From Collinsella aerofaciens (GTDB lineage Bacteria > Actinomycetota > Coriobacteriia > Coriobacteriales > Coriobacteriaceae), in the NCBI RefSeq assembly GCF_015558785.1, contig NZ_JADMOP010000012.1, forward strand, positions 22,008-70,394: a stretch of DNA of 48,387 nt. Reading direction: 5' to 3'. Every line of letters starts with the position of its first letter. Position 1 is the stretch's first letter. The position numbers and the translations under genes are program-made. Below are positions 32,224-41,606 of the stretch, piece by piece. A model generated the notes under the pieces. The model searched no databases and was not told where the DNA came from. It saw only the letters and a program-made list of their open reading frames with translations.

Positions 32224-33599
32224 TAGCGCGGCTCGCCCACAACGGATCCGGACAGATACCACGTCTTGGCAACATCGATGTCAACATCGACAATCTTGCC
32301 AATCAACTGATCGATGCTGTAGCCCTCGGGAATCGGTGCATGAACGGTCTGATTCTTAGGACTCTTGCCCAGCAGCACCGCGTCATTCTTTTTGCTCGTA
32401 CCCTCAATAAGCGCCGGCACAACGGTGTGGAGCTCACCTTGGTTATACTCATGCGCAGTGGTCTCGATAACCTCCACCAGACGGTTGAAGCGCTCAAGAA
32501 TCACCTCATGCGGCGTGGGATCGTCAATCTCGGCGGCCGGAGTACCGGCGCGCTTGGAGTAGATAAACGTATAGGCCTGAGCATAACGGACCGTCTCGGC
32601 AAGCGAGAGCGTCTGCTCAAAGTCTTCCTCGGTCTCGCCGGGGAAGCCCACGATGATATCGGTCGAAAGCGCGATATCGGGCATGCGATTGCGGATGCGA
32701 TCGACAAGCCCCAGATAATCCTCGCGCGTATAGCGACGGTTCATCTCTTTAAGGATGCGCGTCGAGCCCGACTGAACTGCCAGGTGCAGTTGCGGCATGA
32801 CGGCAGGCGTCTCGGCCATAGCGTCGATGGTCTCGGGCAGCAGGTCTTTGGGGTGCGAGGAAGTAAAGAAAATACGCTCTACACCCGTATCGCCCACGGC
32901 GCGCAGCAGGTCGGCAAAGCGCGGCTTGCCAAACAGGTCGCGACCATAGGAGTTGACGTTTTGACCCAGAAGCGTAATCTCACGCACGCCCTGGCGTACT
33001 AGACCGGTCACCTCGTCGACAATCTCCTCGAAAGGGCGACTCTTTTCGCGACCGCGCACATACGGCACGATGCAATAAGTGCAGAAGTTATTACAGCCCG
33101 TCATAATGGGGACCCAGGCGTGATACTGGGTCTCACGATGCCACGGCATGCTCATAGCATCCGTGTCCTCGTGCTCATTGGTGCGAATATGACGCTTGCC
33201 GTCCAAGAATGCCTCGGCAATGAGCTCGGCCACATGCGCGATGGAATGCGTGCCAAAGATGACATTGACGTTATCGACGTTGGTGAGCAGTCCCTCGCCG
33301 TCGCGCTGTGCGATGCAGCCGCCCACGGCGACCACGCGCTTGCCCGAAGGCGAAGGCGGGAGGCTCTTACAAGAGTTGCACTGACCGTACAGGCGAGTAT
33401 CGGCGGCCTCACGCACACAGCATGTCATGAAGACAACGATATCGGCATGCTCGGGATCGAGCGCCATGAGGCAACCATACGAATCGAGCAGACCGCTCAC
33501 GCGCTCGGAATCGTGCTGATTCATCTGGCAGCCAAAGGTGCGGATAAAGTAGGTTTTACCGGCAAGAATATCGCGTACGGAACGCTGGTCCATGTGCAT
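32223..33599 (-). CDS. miaB: tRNA-2-methylthio-N6-dimethylallyladenosine synthase
   Basis: This radical SAM methylthiotransferase acts on the MiaA product at A37. The 458-residue protein has the UPF0004 domain with three cysteines (TFGCQMN, FMTCCVREAA and VGGC), the radical SAM cluster GCNNFCTYC, and a C-terminal TRAM domain. Two ATGs (33599 and 33593) are possible; an AGGA lies upstream. A longer reading of 521 residues has a low-quality N-terminus and is rejected. Confidence 0.94.
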   Translation of the reverse strand: MHMDQRSVRDILAGKTYFIRTFGCQMNQHDSERVSGLLDSYGCLMALDPEHADIVVFMTCCVREAADTRLYGQCNSCKSLPPSPSGKRVVAVGGCIAQRDGEGLLTNVDNVNVIFGTHSIAHVAELIAEAFLDGKRHIRTNEHEDTDAMSMPWHRETQYHAWVPIMTGCNNFCTYCIVPYVRGREKSRPFEEIVDEVTGLVRQGVREITLLGQNVNSYGRDLFGKPRFADLLRAVGDTGVERIFFTSSHPKDLLPETIDAMAETPAVMPQLHLAVQSGSTRILKEMNRRYTREDYLGLVDRIRNRMPDIALSTDIIVGFPGETEEDFEQTLSLAETVRYAQAYTFIYSKRAGTPAAEIDDPTPHEVILERFNRLVEVIETTAHEYNQGELHTVVPALIEGTSKKNDAVLLGKSPKNQTVHAPIPEGYSIDQLIGKIVDVDIDVAKTWYLSGSVVGEPR

Positions 33600-33642
33600 A
33601 AGTCCTAACGATGGAAGGGAGGCGAATCGAGGCAAGCAGAAG

Positions 33643-33960
33643 CTATGCCACAGGCTTAACATCATCCATGACGACGTTATCCATAGCAGCTCGATTGATC
33701 TGGTGAACGTAGATAGAAAGGCGGATGGCCGTGCGCGACTCCCCGTTAATGAGGATGTCGGAGAACACGGGCGCGCAGGAAATATCAAAACCGGTTGGAA
33801 TCAAAAAACCGCGCGCGATAGCCACGGCCTTAATGGCTTGGTTGACCGCACCGGCGCCGACACACTGGATGTTGACGGGTACACCATCCTTGACCATGCC
33901 GGCGATGGCGCCGGCAACGGACGCGGGCGATGATTTGCTTGATACCTTCAGGCAATCCAT
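33643..33960 (-). CDS. spoVS: Stage V sporulation protein S family (SpoVS/AlbA-like)
   Basis: A 105-residue protein with the SpoVS core (LKVSSKSSPASVAGAIAGMV, then GAGAVNQAIKAVAIARGFL) and a C-terminal extension of about 20 residues beyond the usual 86. SpoVS is a small dimeric, AlbA-like nucleic-acid-binding protein, present also in bacteria that do not sporulate. The start at 33960 has an AGGAG site. Its place between miaB and the RNase Y region is conserved in Gram-positive bacteria and suggests an RNA-related role. Confidence 0.9.
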   Translation of the reverse strand: MDCLKVSSKSSPASVAGAIAGMVKDGVPVNIQCVGAGAVNQAIKAVAIARGFLIPTGFDISCAPVFSDILINGESRTAIRLSIYVHQINRAAMDNVVMDDVKPVA

Positions 33961-34034
33961 GAAGAAACTCCTGCGTTTAAAAGTACGTTTTAACTGCAAT
34001 AACTGTATCGTACCGAGTGGAATCGGTAAAGGCA

Positions 34035-35120
34035 CTATTCCTCTTTGGCAAGATCGAAGGTCACGGTGATTCGATCACGCGAAACACGAATCTTTGGGTC
34101 GCCGCAAAGGTTGAGATAGTACCGGGCGGCAAGGTCATTAAAGTCGCGCTCCACAGCACGCGAAAACTGTGCCATGTCATCCTTGGCAATACGTAGCCCG
34201 CGACGATCCTTCGCGAGATCGACAGGAGCCGGCGCATGCGAGGACGAATCACGCTCGCGCAGCAGACGCGCAGTCACACCGCGAACGGGCTTAATCTGCC
34301 CTGCCAAAATGCGATGGGCCGTGCGCTCAGACATCTCAAGACCCAAACCCGAACAGATACGGATAAAGTCCTCGGCATCAGAGGCAAGTCCTAAACGGTC
34401 GACAACCGGAAGCTCGCTCTCGTCATCAATGAACAGGAGACGCGACGTATCGAGCCGACTTGACGCCTGAGCATAAAGGGTCGCGGCAATCTCAGACGGA
34501 GAACCAAGATAGACATCGCAACCACGCAACTCCTCGAGCGCAAACTCACAAGCAGCGCGAATAATATTATGCGGGCCGCGAGCACAGACATAACGTCCGT
34601 CCTCATCCTTGACGGCCTGGGGCCAGCTGGACTGATCGGCACGCTCACTGAGGCGGTCGGCCGCAACGCTCACCTTAAAGGCCGAGCCAAGGTCGACACC
34701 AGACGTGACCACACGGGCCTCGTCGGTGTTCTGCTTGATCGAAAACAATGCCATGCCACGACCGTGAACGCCCCAACGGTCCATCTTCATGCTCTCGAGC
34801 TTGGAGGTAACGCGGGCATCGAAGATTCGCTCTTGCATATCCTGCGGAACACCCGAACCGTTATCCAGAAAGACAAGCGTGCGGACGCCATCTTCCTTGG
34901 TCGTAGCGAGATAGACTTTGTCGGCGCCGGCATCGCGAGCATTACGGAGCATTTCGATGACGATATCCTCGACATGCTGAATGTCGTGCTTTGCCTGGCG
35001 CCGCTCGGCTTCCGAAACGCGGAGGCGGACATACCCCTCGCCAAGGTTCTCCTCGACGCGAAGGTTGCCCTCCCCCGACATCGACGCGATAAATGAGATG
35101 AGCTCGTTCGCGTCGCTCAT
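34035..35120 (-). CDS. GHKL-type ATPase, MutL-like, function unknown
   Basis: A 361-residue protein with a GHKL ATP-binding fold: N-box E56-x3-N60 followed by DAGA, G1 motif DNGSG at 86-90, a TSK motif at 105-107 and a G2 region GVHGRGMALFSI at 117-128. The EMLRNARDAGA and TSK elements resemble MutL and Hsp90-like ATPases more than histidine kinases. There is no kinase H-box and no MutL C-terminal endonuclease motif. The second half (about 180-340) matches nothing I know. It starts 1 nt after the rny stop and lies upstream of spoVS, hence likely in that operon. Confidence 0.8.
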   Translation of the reverse strand: MSDANELISFIASMSGEGNLRVEENLGEGYVRLRVSEAERRQAKHDIQHVEDIVIEMLRNARDAGADKVYLATTKEDGVRTLVFLDNGSGVPQDMQERIFDARVTSKLESMKMDRWGVHGRGMALFSIKQNTDEARVVTSGVDLGSAFKVSVAADRLSERADQSSWPQAVKDEDGRYVCARGPHNIIRAACEFALEELRGCDVYLGSPSEIAATLYAQASSRLDTSRLLFIDDESELPVVDRLGLASDAEDFIRICSGLGLEMSERTAHRILAGQIKPVRGVTARLLRERDSSSHAPAPVDLAKDRRGLRIAKDDMAQFSRAVERDFNDLAARYYLNLCGDPKIRVSRDRITVTFDLAKEE

Positions 35121-35121
35121 G

Positions 35122-36672
35122 TTATTTAGCGATATCGACAGCGCGGCTCTCGCGAATCACGACGACGCGCACCTGACCGGGATACTCCATCTCTTCCTCG
35201 ATCTGATGGGCGATATCGTGAGCCAGGACCGTGGACTGGGCATCGGAGATCTTGTCCGGCTGAACCATGACGTGGACCTCGCGACCAGCCTGCATGGCAT
35301 AGGTACGCTCGACGCCTTCATGGGAGTTGGCGATCTCCTCGAGCTTCTCAAGACGCTTGATGTAGTTCTCGGCAGACTCGCGACGGGCACCGGGGCGAGA
35401 AGCAGAGACAGCATCAGCGGCCTGTACCAGGACATCGAGCACCGTGTTGGGGTCGACATCGGCATGGTGAGCCTCGATAGCATGAACGATAACGGGCTTC
35501 TCGCCATAACGGCGGGCAAGCTCGGCGCCAATCACAGCATGCGGGCCCTCAACGTCGTGGTCGATGGCCTTGCCCAGGTCGTGCAGAAGACCGGCGCGCT
35601 TGGCGGTCACAACATCCAAACCAAGCTCGGAGGCCATCACGCCGCAAAGGTCGGAAACCTCAAGCGAGTGCTGCAGCACGTTCTGACCAAACGAGGTGCG
35701 GTAGCGCAGAGCGCCCAGGGTCTTGACGATCTCGGGGTGCAGGTCGTGGATACCGGTATCGAAGGCGGCCTGCTCGCCGGCCTCGCGCACACGCTGCTGA
35801 ACCAAGTCGGCAGCCTTGTGATACATCTCCTCGATGCGGGCGGGGTGAATACGACCGTCGGCAATGAGATTCTCGAGCGCCACACGGGCAGTCTCACGAC
35901 GGACCGGATCGAAGCTCGAAAGCACGACGGTCTCGGGGGTGTCATCAATCACGAGGTTGACACCGGACACCTGCTCAAAGGTGCGGATGTTGCGACCCTC
36001 GCGACCGATGATGCGACCCTTGAGGTCATCGGAGGGAATATGAACGGAAGTAACGGTGACCTCGGCGGTATGGTCGGCGGCGCAACGCTGAATCGCCAGG
36101 GAGAGAATCTCCTGAGCGGTCTTGTGGCACTCGGCGCGGACCTGCTGCTCGGACTCGCGGATGATGGTGGCCGCCTCGTGGGTAACCTCGCCGCGGACCT
36201 TGTCGAGCAGCTCCTTGTGAGCGTCCTCGCGCGTAAGGTCGGCAATACGCTCAAGCTCGGAAGTCTGCTTGGCGCAGAGCTCCTCAAGCTCGCGAGAGCG
36301 CTTCTCGACCTGACCGGCCTGGCTGGACAGCTGATGCTCACGCTTGTCGAGCGCATCGTTGCGACGATCGAGCGATTCCTCGCGCTGCATCACGCGGTTT
36401 TCGAGCGTGCGAATCTCGTTCTTACGCTGCTTGTCCTCGGCTTCGGCGGCCTGCTTGTTCTTGATGATCTCTTCCTTAGCCTCGAGCAGAGCCTCTTTTT
36501 TGAGGGTCTCGGCCTGACGCTTAGCATCACCGATCAGGGACTCTGCCTGCGCGTGTGCCGACTGGATCTTTTCGTCGGCCTCGTGAAGACTACCCTGCTT
36601 GGCGGTGCGCATGTAGGCAATGGCGGCGATGGCACCCAAAACGATGCCAACGAGCGCTGCAATGATAGGCAT
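35122..36672 (-). CDS. rny: Ribonuclease Y
   Basis: RNase Y is the membrane-anchored endonuclease that starts mRNA decay. The 516-residue protein has an N-terminal transmembrane helix (about 2-20), a long coiled coil, a KH domain with [12 protein letters not shown] and an HD domain with LLHDLGKA. The correct start is the ATG at 36672: AGGAG lies 5 nt upstream, whereas the in-frame GTG at 36678 would overlap that site. Its promoter is 160 nt upstream, giving a structured leader. Confidence 0.96.
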   Translation of the reverse strand: MPIIAALVGIVLGAIAAIAYMRTAKQGSLHEADEKIQSAHAQAESLIGDAKRQAETLKKEALLEAKEEIIKNKQAAEAEDKQRKNEIRTLENRVMQREESLDRRNDALDKREHQLSSQAGQVEKRSRELEELCAKQTSELERIADLTREDAHKELLDKVRGEVTHEAATIIRESEQQVRAECHKTAQEILSLAIQRCAADHTAEVTVTSVHIPSDDLKGRIIGREGRNIRTFEQVSGVNLVIDDTPETVVLSSFDPVRRETARVALENLIADGRIHPARIEEMYHKAADLVQQRVREAGEQAAFDTGIHDLHPEIVKTLGALRYRTSFGQNVLQHSLEVSDLCGVMASELGLDVVTAKRAGLLHDLGKAIDHDVEGPHAVIGAELARRYGEKPVIVHAIEAHHADVDPNTVLDVLVQAADAVSASRPGARRESAENYIKRLEKLEEIANSHEGVERTYAMQAGREVHVMVQPDKISDAQSTVLAHDIAHQIEEEMEYPGQVRVVVIRESRAVDIAK

Positions 36673-36707
36673 GCTCACTCCTTTTTATGGATTCGTTACA
36701 CAGCAAA

Positions 36708-36733
36708 GCGAACCGTCCTTACGAACGGCTCGC
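36708..36733 (-). other. Hairpin in the rny leader
   Basis: On the reverse strand GCGAGCCGT pairs with ACGGTTCGC over 9 bp (one G:T) around an 8-nt loop, 36 nt before the rny start. No T-run follows, so it may be a regulatory or RNase-recognised structure. Confidence 0.45.
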
Positions 36734-36838
36734 GACATTTGAGTAATATGGGCGCAGCTTATGCGGGTCGGATACAGATAAACATATAAACAAACTCATC
36801 ACAGATGAGCACATATCACAAAGCAAATGACAGTAAAT

Positions 36839-36867
36839 ATCCTACGTTGAACCGCAACAACTGTCAA
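36839..36867 (-). promoter_or_regulatory. Promoter of rny
   Basis: On the reverse strand a perfect TTGACA (36862-36867) is followed after 17 bp by TAGGAT (36839-36844). The inferred leader is about 160 nt. Confidence 0.75.
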
Positions 36868-36929
36868 ATAAACGCACCCGGCACGGCGCCAATCAAGCGG
36901 TGAACGGCAGGGGCGTACCATGCGCACGC

Positions 36930-37622
36930 TTACACGGCGCATTCCTCGCTTGAGGCATCGAGCCGCACCTTAACGGCATCGGCGGCGATGTGATACGAAA
37001 AGCCCTTACCCATCAAAAACCTGACGAGCTTTTCGAATGCACGCGCTTCGGGAACGCGACGTTTAGCGAGCAAGGCCGACGCACGAGCCAAGTCGTCATC
37101 CACGGCAAAATAATCCTCTGGATACCCGGGGATATCGTCAAGTACGACATGACGGCGCTTGAGTTCAGCCTCGATCTTACGCTGTCCCCAGCCGCGACGC
37201 TTACGCTCTTCAATAAAGTACGAACAAAAGCGGTTCTCATCCAAAAAACGATACTCGGTCGCTCGAGCAACTGCAAAATCGATCGCAGGCTGTCGAAAGC
37301 CATAGCGCGCCAACTTATCGCGCACCTCGCCCGTGGCATGATCGCGGCGCGAAAGCATCTCGGTCACCATGGTGAGCGCACATTTACGTTCGATAAGCTG
37401 CACAGCCTCGCGAAAGTCATCCCAATCACAGGGAAGATCGGGGCGGTTCTTAACGTACAGGCGCGCCACGCGCACGGGAATCCAAATGGAACGTTCAAAA
37501 CCGCCCTCGAGATCGCAATCGATATGCGCGCAGGGCTTTTTAGACGCATAACCGCTCGAGAACGAGGAGGCCGCCTTCTTATCGGGAAAGACGACCGTGG
37601 CCTCGGTCACCGTATACGACAT
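36930..37622 (-). CDS. recX: Regulatory protein RecX
   Basis: RecX binds RecA filaments and limits their activity. The 230-residue protein has the typical helical repeats, with ALTMVTEMLSRRDHATGEVRDKL, then RFLDENRFCSYFIEERKRRGWGQRKIEAELKRR. It follows recA by 11 nt. The N-terminal 75 residues are an extension of a kind often seen in Gram-positive RecX. Confidence 0.93.
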   Translation of the reverse strand: MSYTVTEATVVFPDKKAASSFSSGYASKKPCAHIDCDLEGGFERSIWIPVRVARLYVKNRPDLPCDWDDFREAVQLIERKCALTMVTEMLSRRDHATGEVRDKLARYGFRQPAIDFAVARATEYRFLDENRFCSYFIEERKRRGWGQRKIEAELKRRHVVLDDIPGYPEDYFAVDDDLARASALLAKRRVPEARAFEKLVRFLMGKGFSYHIAADAVKVRLDASSEECAV

Positions 37623-37633
37623 GTCGGCATCCG

Positions 37634-38782
37634 CTACTCGTCGTCATCGTCGAGCATCGCGGAACCATCGATGGCGTACAGCTCATCAAACTCCTCGGGG
37701 GCAGCCTGATCGGTCAACTCAACCTCGGAGGGGGCATCGTCGTCATACTCAAGACCGCAGGCAAGGCGAACCTTGTGCTCGATCTCGTCGGCGCAATCGG
37801 GATGCTCACGCAGGAATGTCTTAGCGGCCTCGCGACCGTTGCCGAGCTTATCCTCGCCATAGGCAAACCAGGACCCCATCTTTTTGCAGATGCCGCACTC
37901 GACGGCCATATCCAGAATCGAGCCCTCTTTGGAGATGCCGGTGCCATACATGATGTCAAACTCGGCCGAGCGGAACGGAGCGGCCACCTTGTTCTTAACG
38001 ACCTTGGCACGAACGCGATTGCCGATAACCTCGTCCTTGAGCTTGATGGTATCGATTTTGCGAATGTCGATTCGCACGGAAGAGAAGAACTTGAGAGCAC
38101 GGCCGCCCGTGGTGGTCTCGGAGTTGCCGAACATGACGCCGATCTTCTCGCGCAGCTGGTTAATGAAGATGCAGGTCGTGTTGGACTTGGCAAGCGAGCC
38201 GGCAAGCTTGCGGAGCGCTTGGCTCATCAAACGAGCCTGCAGACCCACCGTCGTGTCACCGATCTCGCCCTCGATCTCGGCACGCGGAGTCAAGGCGGCA
38301 ACAGAGTCGACGACGATGGCGTCGATGGCACCGGAGCGCACAAGCATATCGACGATCTCGAGCGCCTGCTCGCCCGTATCGGGCTGGGAAATCAGGACCT
38401 CGTCGATATCGACGCCAATGCGCGCGGCATAGGTGGGATCAAGCGCATGCTCTGCATCGATAAATGCCACGACACCGCCCATGGCCTGCGCCTCTGCAAG
38501 AATCTCGAGCGAAAGCGTCGTCTTACCGGAGGACTCGGGGCCATAAATCTCGACGATACGGCCGCGCGGCACGCCGCCGATACCCAAGGCGGCATCGAGC
38601 GCCAGAGAGCCCGTCGGAATAGCCTCAACCTCGAGCTCGGGACCGCCGTCGCCATACCTCATAATAGAGCCCTGGCCGAACTTCTTCTCGATCTCGGCCT
38701 TGGTGGTGGCGATCATCTCGTCGCGCTCTTTACCCGTCGTGCGTGCATGAACGGTACGTACGGGACCTGAATTCTTGGCCAT
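37634..38782 (-). CDS. recA: Recombinase RecA
   Basis: RecA forms filaments on single-stranded DNA, catalyses strand exchange and triggers LexA self-cleavage. The 382-residue protein has Walker [10 protein letters not shown] at 81-89, Walker B VIVDSVAAL, and the conserved loop-2 region [21 protein letters not shown]. The tail of about 30 residues is acidic, as is normal. The ATG at 38782 has an AGAGGAGGG site; a slightly longer reading is not favoured. An SOS-controlled promoter lies just upstream. Confidence 0.97.
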   Translation of the reverse strand: MAKNSGPVRTVHARTTGKERDEMIATTKAEIEKKFGQGSIMRYGDGGPELEVEAIPTGSLALDAALGIGGVPRGRIVEIYGPESSGKTTLSLEILAEAQAMGGVVAFIDAEHALDPTYAARIGVDIDEVLISQPDTGEQALEIVDMLVRSGAIDAIVVDSVAALTPRAEIEGEIGDTTVGLQARLMSQALRKLAGSLAKSNTTCIFINQLREKIGVMFGNSETTTGGRALKFFSSVRIDIRKIDTIKLKDEVIGNRVRAKVVKNKVAAPFRSAEFDIMYGTGISKEGSILDMAVECGICKKMGSWFAYGEDKLGNGREAAKTFLREHPDCADEIEHKVRLACGLEYDDDAPSEVELTDQAAPEEFDELYAIDGSAMLDDDDE

Positions 38783-38812
38783 GAATAGCCCTCCTCTTAA
38801 CAACCTGAAACG

Positions 38813-38841
38813 ATAATAAACGAACGGCTGTTCGTGGTCAA
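38813..38841 (-). promoter_or_regulatory. recA promoter with LexA box in the spacer
   Basis: On the reverse strand TTGACC (38836-38841) and TATTAT (38813-38818) are separated by 17 bp. The spacer holds CGAACAGCCGTTCG (38821-38834), a perfect Gram-positive LexA palindrome. Confidence 0.9.
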
Positions 38842-39007
38842 CCGTTCAGATTCATCATATTCACCCGACCATTCCAAAACCCGACCAAACGCCAACCAAT
38901 CACCGACCAAACGCGTGACCACGCCAATCACAAATGCGAGTGCACGAACAAATTTATGCCATGTACCAGCGCAAACGTAATTCCCGTCAAAGGTCCCTAT
39001 CTCCACA

Positions 39008-39033
39008 ATTAAGGGGCCCTAAGGCCCCTTAAA
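39008..39033 (-). terminator. Putative terminator after the PncC gene
   Basis: A perfect 10-bp stem (TTAAGGGGCC with GGCCCCTTAA) closes a 4-nt CTAA loop, 7 nt downstream of the pncC stop. The following T-run on the reverse strand is weak (TTAATT). Confidence 0.6.
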
Positions 39034-39039
39034 CCATGT

Positions 39040-39570
39040 CTATTCCATAGAATTGAGCACACGGACAATGCGTCCCAAAGCCTCCGCGACCGCATGGGCA
39101 CGAACACACGACCGATCGCCCTCGTAATAACAGCGCGCAGACTCGACAACCGGCGCTACCCCATCGGCCGCGCGATACGCCCAGCCAATATAGAACGTGC
39201 CGGCGGGGTCTTGCTCGGTGCCACCACCGGGTCCAGCGTAGCCCGTTGCGCTTACGGCTATATCGCTCTGATAGAGGTCCAGCGAGCCCGCGGCCATCTC
39301 ACGTGCCGTCTGGTGCGACACGGCGCTAAACCGATCGAGCGTTTCCTGCTCGACGCCGAGCACGCGATGTTTAATCTCATCGCAGTAGGTCACCGCACCG
39401 CCACGAAGCACCGCCGAGGCACCCGGGATATCGGCAATCGTCGAGGCGATCATGCCCGCCGTCAGCGACTCCGCCGTCGACACCGTCACACCACGGGCAC
39501 TTGCGCGCTCGACAATATCGCGCGCCAGCTCCTCGTTGTTTGCGGCAATCTGCAAATAAGGCTCCGTCAT
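39040..39570 (-). CDS. pncC: Nicotinamide-nucleotide amidohydrolase PncC (CinA C-terminal domain)
   Basis: This enzyme deamidates nicotinamide mononucleotide in NAD recycling. The 176-residue protein is the stand-alone CinA C-terminal domain, with the STAESLTAGMIAS and SATGYAGPGGG motifs; the N-terminal molybdopterin-like half of full CinA is absent. The ATG at 39570 or an in-frame GTG at 39576 could be the start. It follows pgsA and precedes recA, the classic pgsA-cinA-recA order. Confidence 0.92.
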   Translation of the reverse strand: MTEPYLQIAANNEELARDIVERASARGVTVSTAESLTAGMIASTIADIPGASAVLRGGAVTYCDEIKHRVLGVEQETLDRFSAVSHQTAREMAAGSLDLYQSDIAVSATGYAGPGGGTEQDPAGTFYIGWAYRAADGVAPVVESARCYYEGDRSCVRAHAVAEALGRIVRVLNSME

Positions 39571-39582
39571 ACCCACCAGGAC

Positions 39583-40221
39583 CTAGACCGAAAAGACGAT
39601 CTTGCGGCAGTTCCAGAAGTACTGGGCGCCCGAGATAACGGTCAGGACAACGGCAACAGCGTACAGGAAGCGTGAGACGCCATAGACACCGAGCAACAGC
39701 TCCGCAGGCCCCAACTGGAGGCCGGTCATAGCAAAGACGCACAGGTAACCGCAGATGGAGACCATCGTGGTTGCCGTCTTGTACTTGCCGAGCTTATCGG
39801 CGGCAACGACCACGCCGGCAGCACTCGCGACCATGCGAAGGGCGCTCACCAGCAGCTCACGGAACAGGATAATGAACACGGACCACACGGTCACCGCGCC
39901 AAAATCCAAGAACAGCAGAAGGGCCGAGAACACGAGCAGCTTGTCGGCGATGGGGTCCAAGAACTTGCCGAAATCGGTAATCTCGTTGCGCGAGCGCGCC
40001 AGATAGCCATCGACCTTATCGGTGCACGACAGAATCGCGTACAAAATAAAGGCGGCGGCTGCAAGCGGACCGTCAAAGGTGCTCCAGTCCGTACCGGCAA
40101 CGCTCGCGTGAGACAGGGCCGAGACGATCATGAACACCGGGATAAAGACGATGCGAACGCACGTCACGATGTTGGCGGGCGTCCAAACACTCGTCAGTTC
40201 CTTATTACTCTCGTTTGCCAC
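39583..40221 (-). CDS. pgsA: CDP-diacylglycerol-glycerol-3-phosphate phosphatidyltransferase
   Basis: PgsA makes phosphatidylglycerophosphate, the precursor of phosphatidylglycerol. The 212-residue membrane protein has the signature DKVDGYLAR...G...D...D and about five hydrophobic helices. The start codon is GTG with GGAGAG 6 nt upstream. Its place between rimO and cinA/pncC is the conserved PgsA locus, so this copy is the likelier true PgsA of the two in the window. Confidence 0.93.
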   Translation of the reverse strand: MANESNKELTSVWTPANIVTCVRIVFIPVFMIVSALSHASVAGTDWSTFDGPLAAAAFILYAILSCTDKVDGYLARSRNEITDFGKFLDPIADKLLVFSALLLFLDFGAVTVWSVFIILFRELLVSALRMVASAAGVVVAADKLGKYKTATTMVSICGYLCVFAMTGLQLGPAELLLGVYGVSRFLYAVAVVLTVISGAQYFWNCRKIVFSV

Positions 40222-40230
40222 GACGCTCTC

Positions 40231-41580
40231 CTACTCCACAACATGACCGATAAGCTCATAGCAGAAGCTATCGGTAAACTCGACGGTCAGAATATCGCCC
40301 ACGGACGCCTCGCTGGCGTCCAGATGCACCGCGCCATCGGAATCGGGCGCCTGGAACCAGGCATGGCCGATCAGCTCGGCGCCGTCCTCGGCCTCCTCGA
40401 TGCCATCGACGATCACCTGGGCGCGCTCGCCCACATGGGCTGCCGTGGCGGCAAAACCGAGCGACTCAGCCAGATCCATGGCCTCCTGGGCGCGCTCGAG
40501 CTTAACCTCCTCATCGACCTGTCCGTCCATCTTGGCGGCCAGGCTGCCCTCCTCACGCGAGTAGGCAAAGACGCTCGTGTAGTCAAAGCCGACGGTGTCC
40601 ATAAAGTCGATAAGGTCGCGGAACTCGTCGTCGGTCTCGGTCGGGAAGCCGACCATGGCCGTAGAGCGAATCACGATGCCGGGGATGCGCTCACGAAGGT
40701 CGCGGAACAAATCCTCGAGCTCCTGGCGCGAACCGGAACGGCGCATGGCCTTGAGGATGCGCGCGTCGCAGTGCTGTACGGGGATATCGATATAGGGCAG
40801 CACCTCGGGCGTATCGCGAATCGTCTCGATAAGCTCGTCGGTCATGCCCTCGGGCTGCAGATAGAGCACGCGGACCCAAACATTGTGCGGACGTACGGCC
40901 TCGGCGACGGCACGCAGCAGCTGCGCCAGATTGCGAGGCGAGCCCTCGGCGACATCCTCGTCGGCAAAGTCGGTGCCCCAAATGCCTGTGTCCTGACCGA
41001 TCAGCACGATCTCGCGCACACCGCCGGCAACCAGATCGCGCACCTCGGAGATAATGCTTTCGGCATTGCGCGAATGATAGCGACCGCGAATATAGGGGAT
41101 CATGCAGAAGCTGCAAAAACGATTGCAGCCATCGGAAATCTTGACGTAGGCAACGGCGCCCTCGACGGTACGCTTGACCTGCGGGATATAGGCTGCAATC
41201 TCACGCTCCACGCCAAGCACGCCATCGATGACAGAAACGATACCGTCTTCCTCATCGGCCTTCACAAAGGCCGCGACCTCGGGAAGCTCGTCGGGCAGGT
41301 CATCGCCGTAACGAGACGGCACGCAACCGCACATGACGATAGGGCAGGCGCGAACGCCGTCCTGCACCTCGTTAGCGAGCTCGAGCGTGGTCTCGATGCT
41401 CTCGGACGTCGCTGAGGCGAGAAACGAGCATGTGTTGACGATAGCGATATCGGCATCCTGCGGATCGAATGCTTCCTCGTAGCCCGCAGCGGTCAGCAGC
41501 GAACGCATGCGGTCGGTATCGACCTCGTTCTTGGCGCAGCCAAGGGTGATATAGAGTACGGAACCCAACGGAGTATCCAT
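40231..41580 (-). CDS. rimO: Ribosomal protein S12 methylthiotransferase
   Basis: RimO is a radical SAM enzyme that methylthiolates an aspartate of ribosomal protein S12. The 449-residue protein begins with LGCAKNEVD, and has NTCSFL and the radical SAM cluster CNRFCSFC, then a C-terminal TRAM domain. The LGCxKNxVD start separates RimO from MiaB, which is also in this window. Confidence 0.95.
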   Translation of the reverse strand: MDTPLGSVLYITLGCAKNEVDTDRMRSLLTAAGYEEAFDPQDADIAIVNTCSFLASATSESIETTLELANEVQDGVRACPIVMCGCVPSRYGDDLPDELPEVAAFVKADEEDGIVSVIDGVLGVEREIAAYIPQVKRTVEGAVAYVKISDGCNRFCSFCMIPYIRGRYHSRNAESIISEVRDLVAGGVREIVLIGQDTGIWGTDFADEDVAEGSPRNLAQLLRAVAEAVRPHNVWVRVLYLQPEGMTDELIETIRDTPEVLPYIDIPVQHCDARILKAMRRSGSRQELEDLFRDLRERIPGIVIRSTAMVGFPTETDDEFRDLIDFMDTVGFDYTSVFAYSREEGSLAAKMDGQVDEEVKLERAQEAMDLAESLGFAATAAHVGERAQVIVDGIEEAEDGAELIGHAWFQAPDSDGAVHLDASEASVGDILTVEFTDSFCYELIGHVVE

Positions 41581-41606
41581 GTTGGAGAGCGGTCCTTTCG
41601 AGTAAA

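Noticed and set aside
34981-36789. 602-residue forward ORF opposite rny
   Set aside because: It mirrors RNase Y on the other strand; the real gene has a promoter, ribosome binding site and all domains.
40108-41415. 435-residue forward ORF opposite rimO and pgsA
   Set aside because: Antisense shadow of rimO, whose cysteine motifs are intact.
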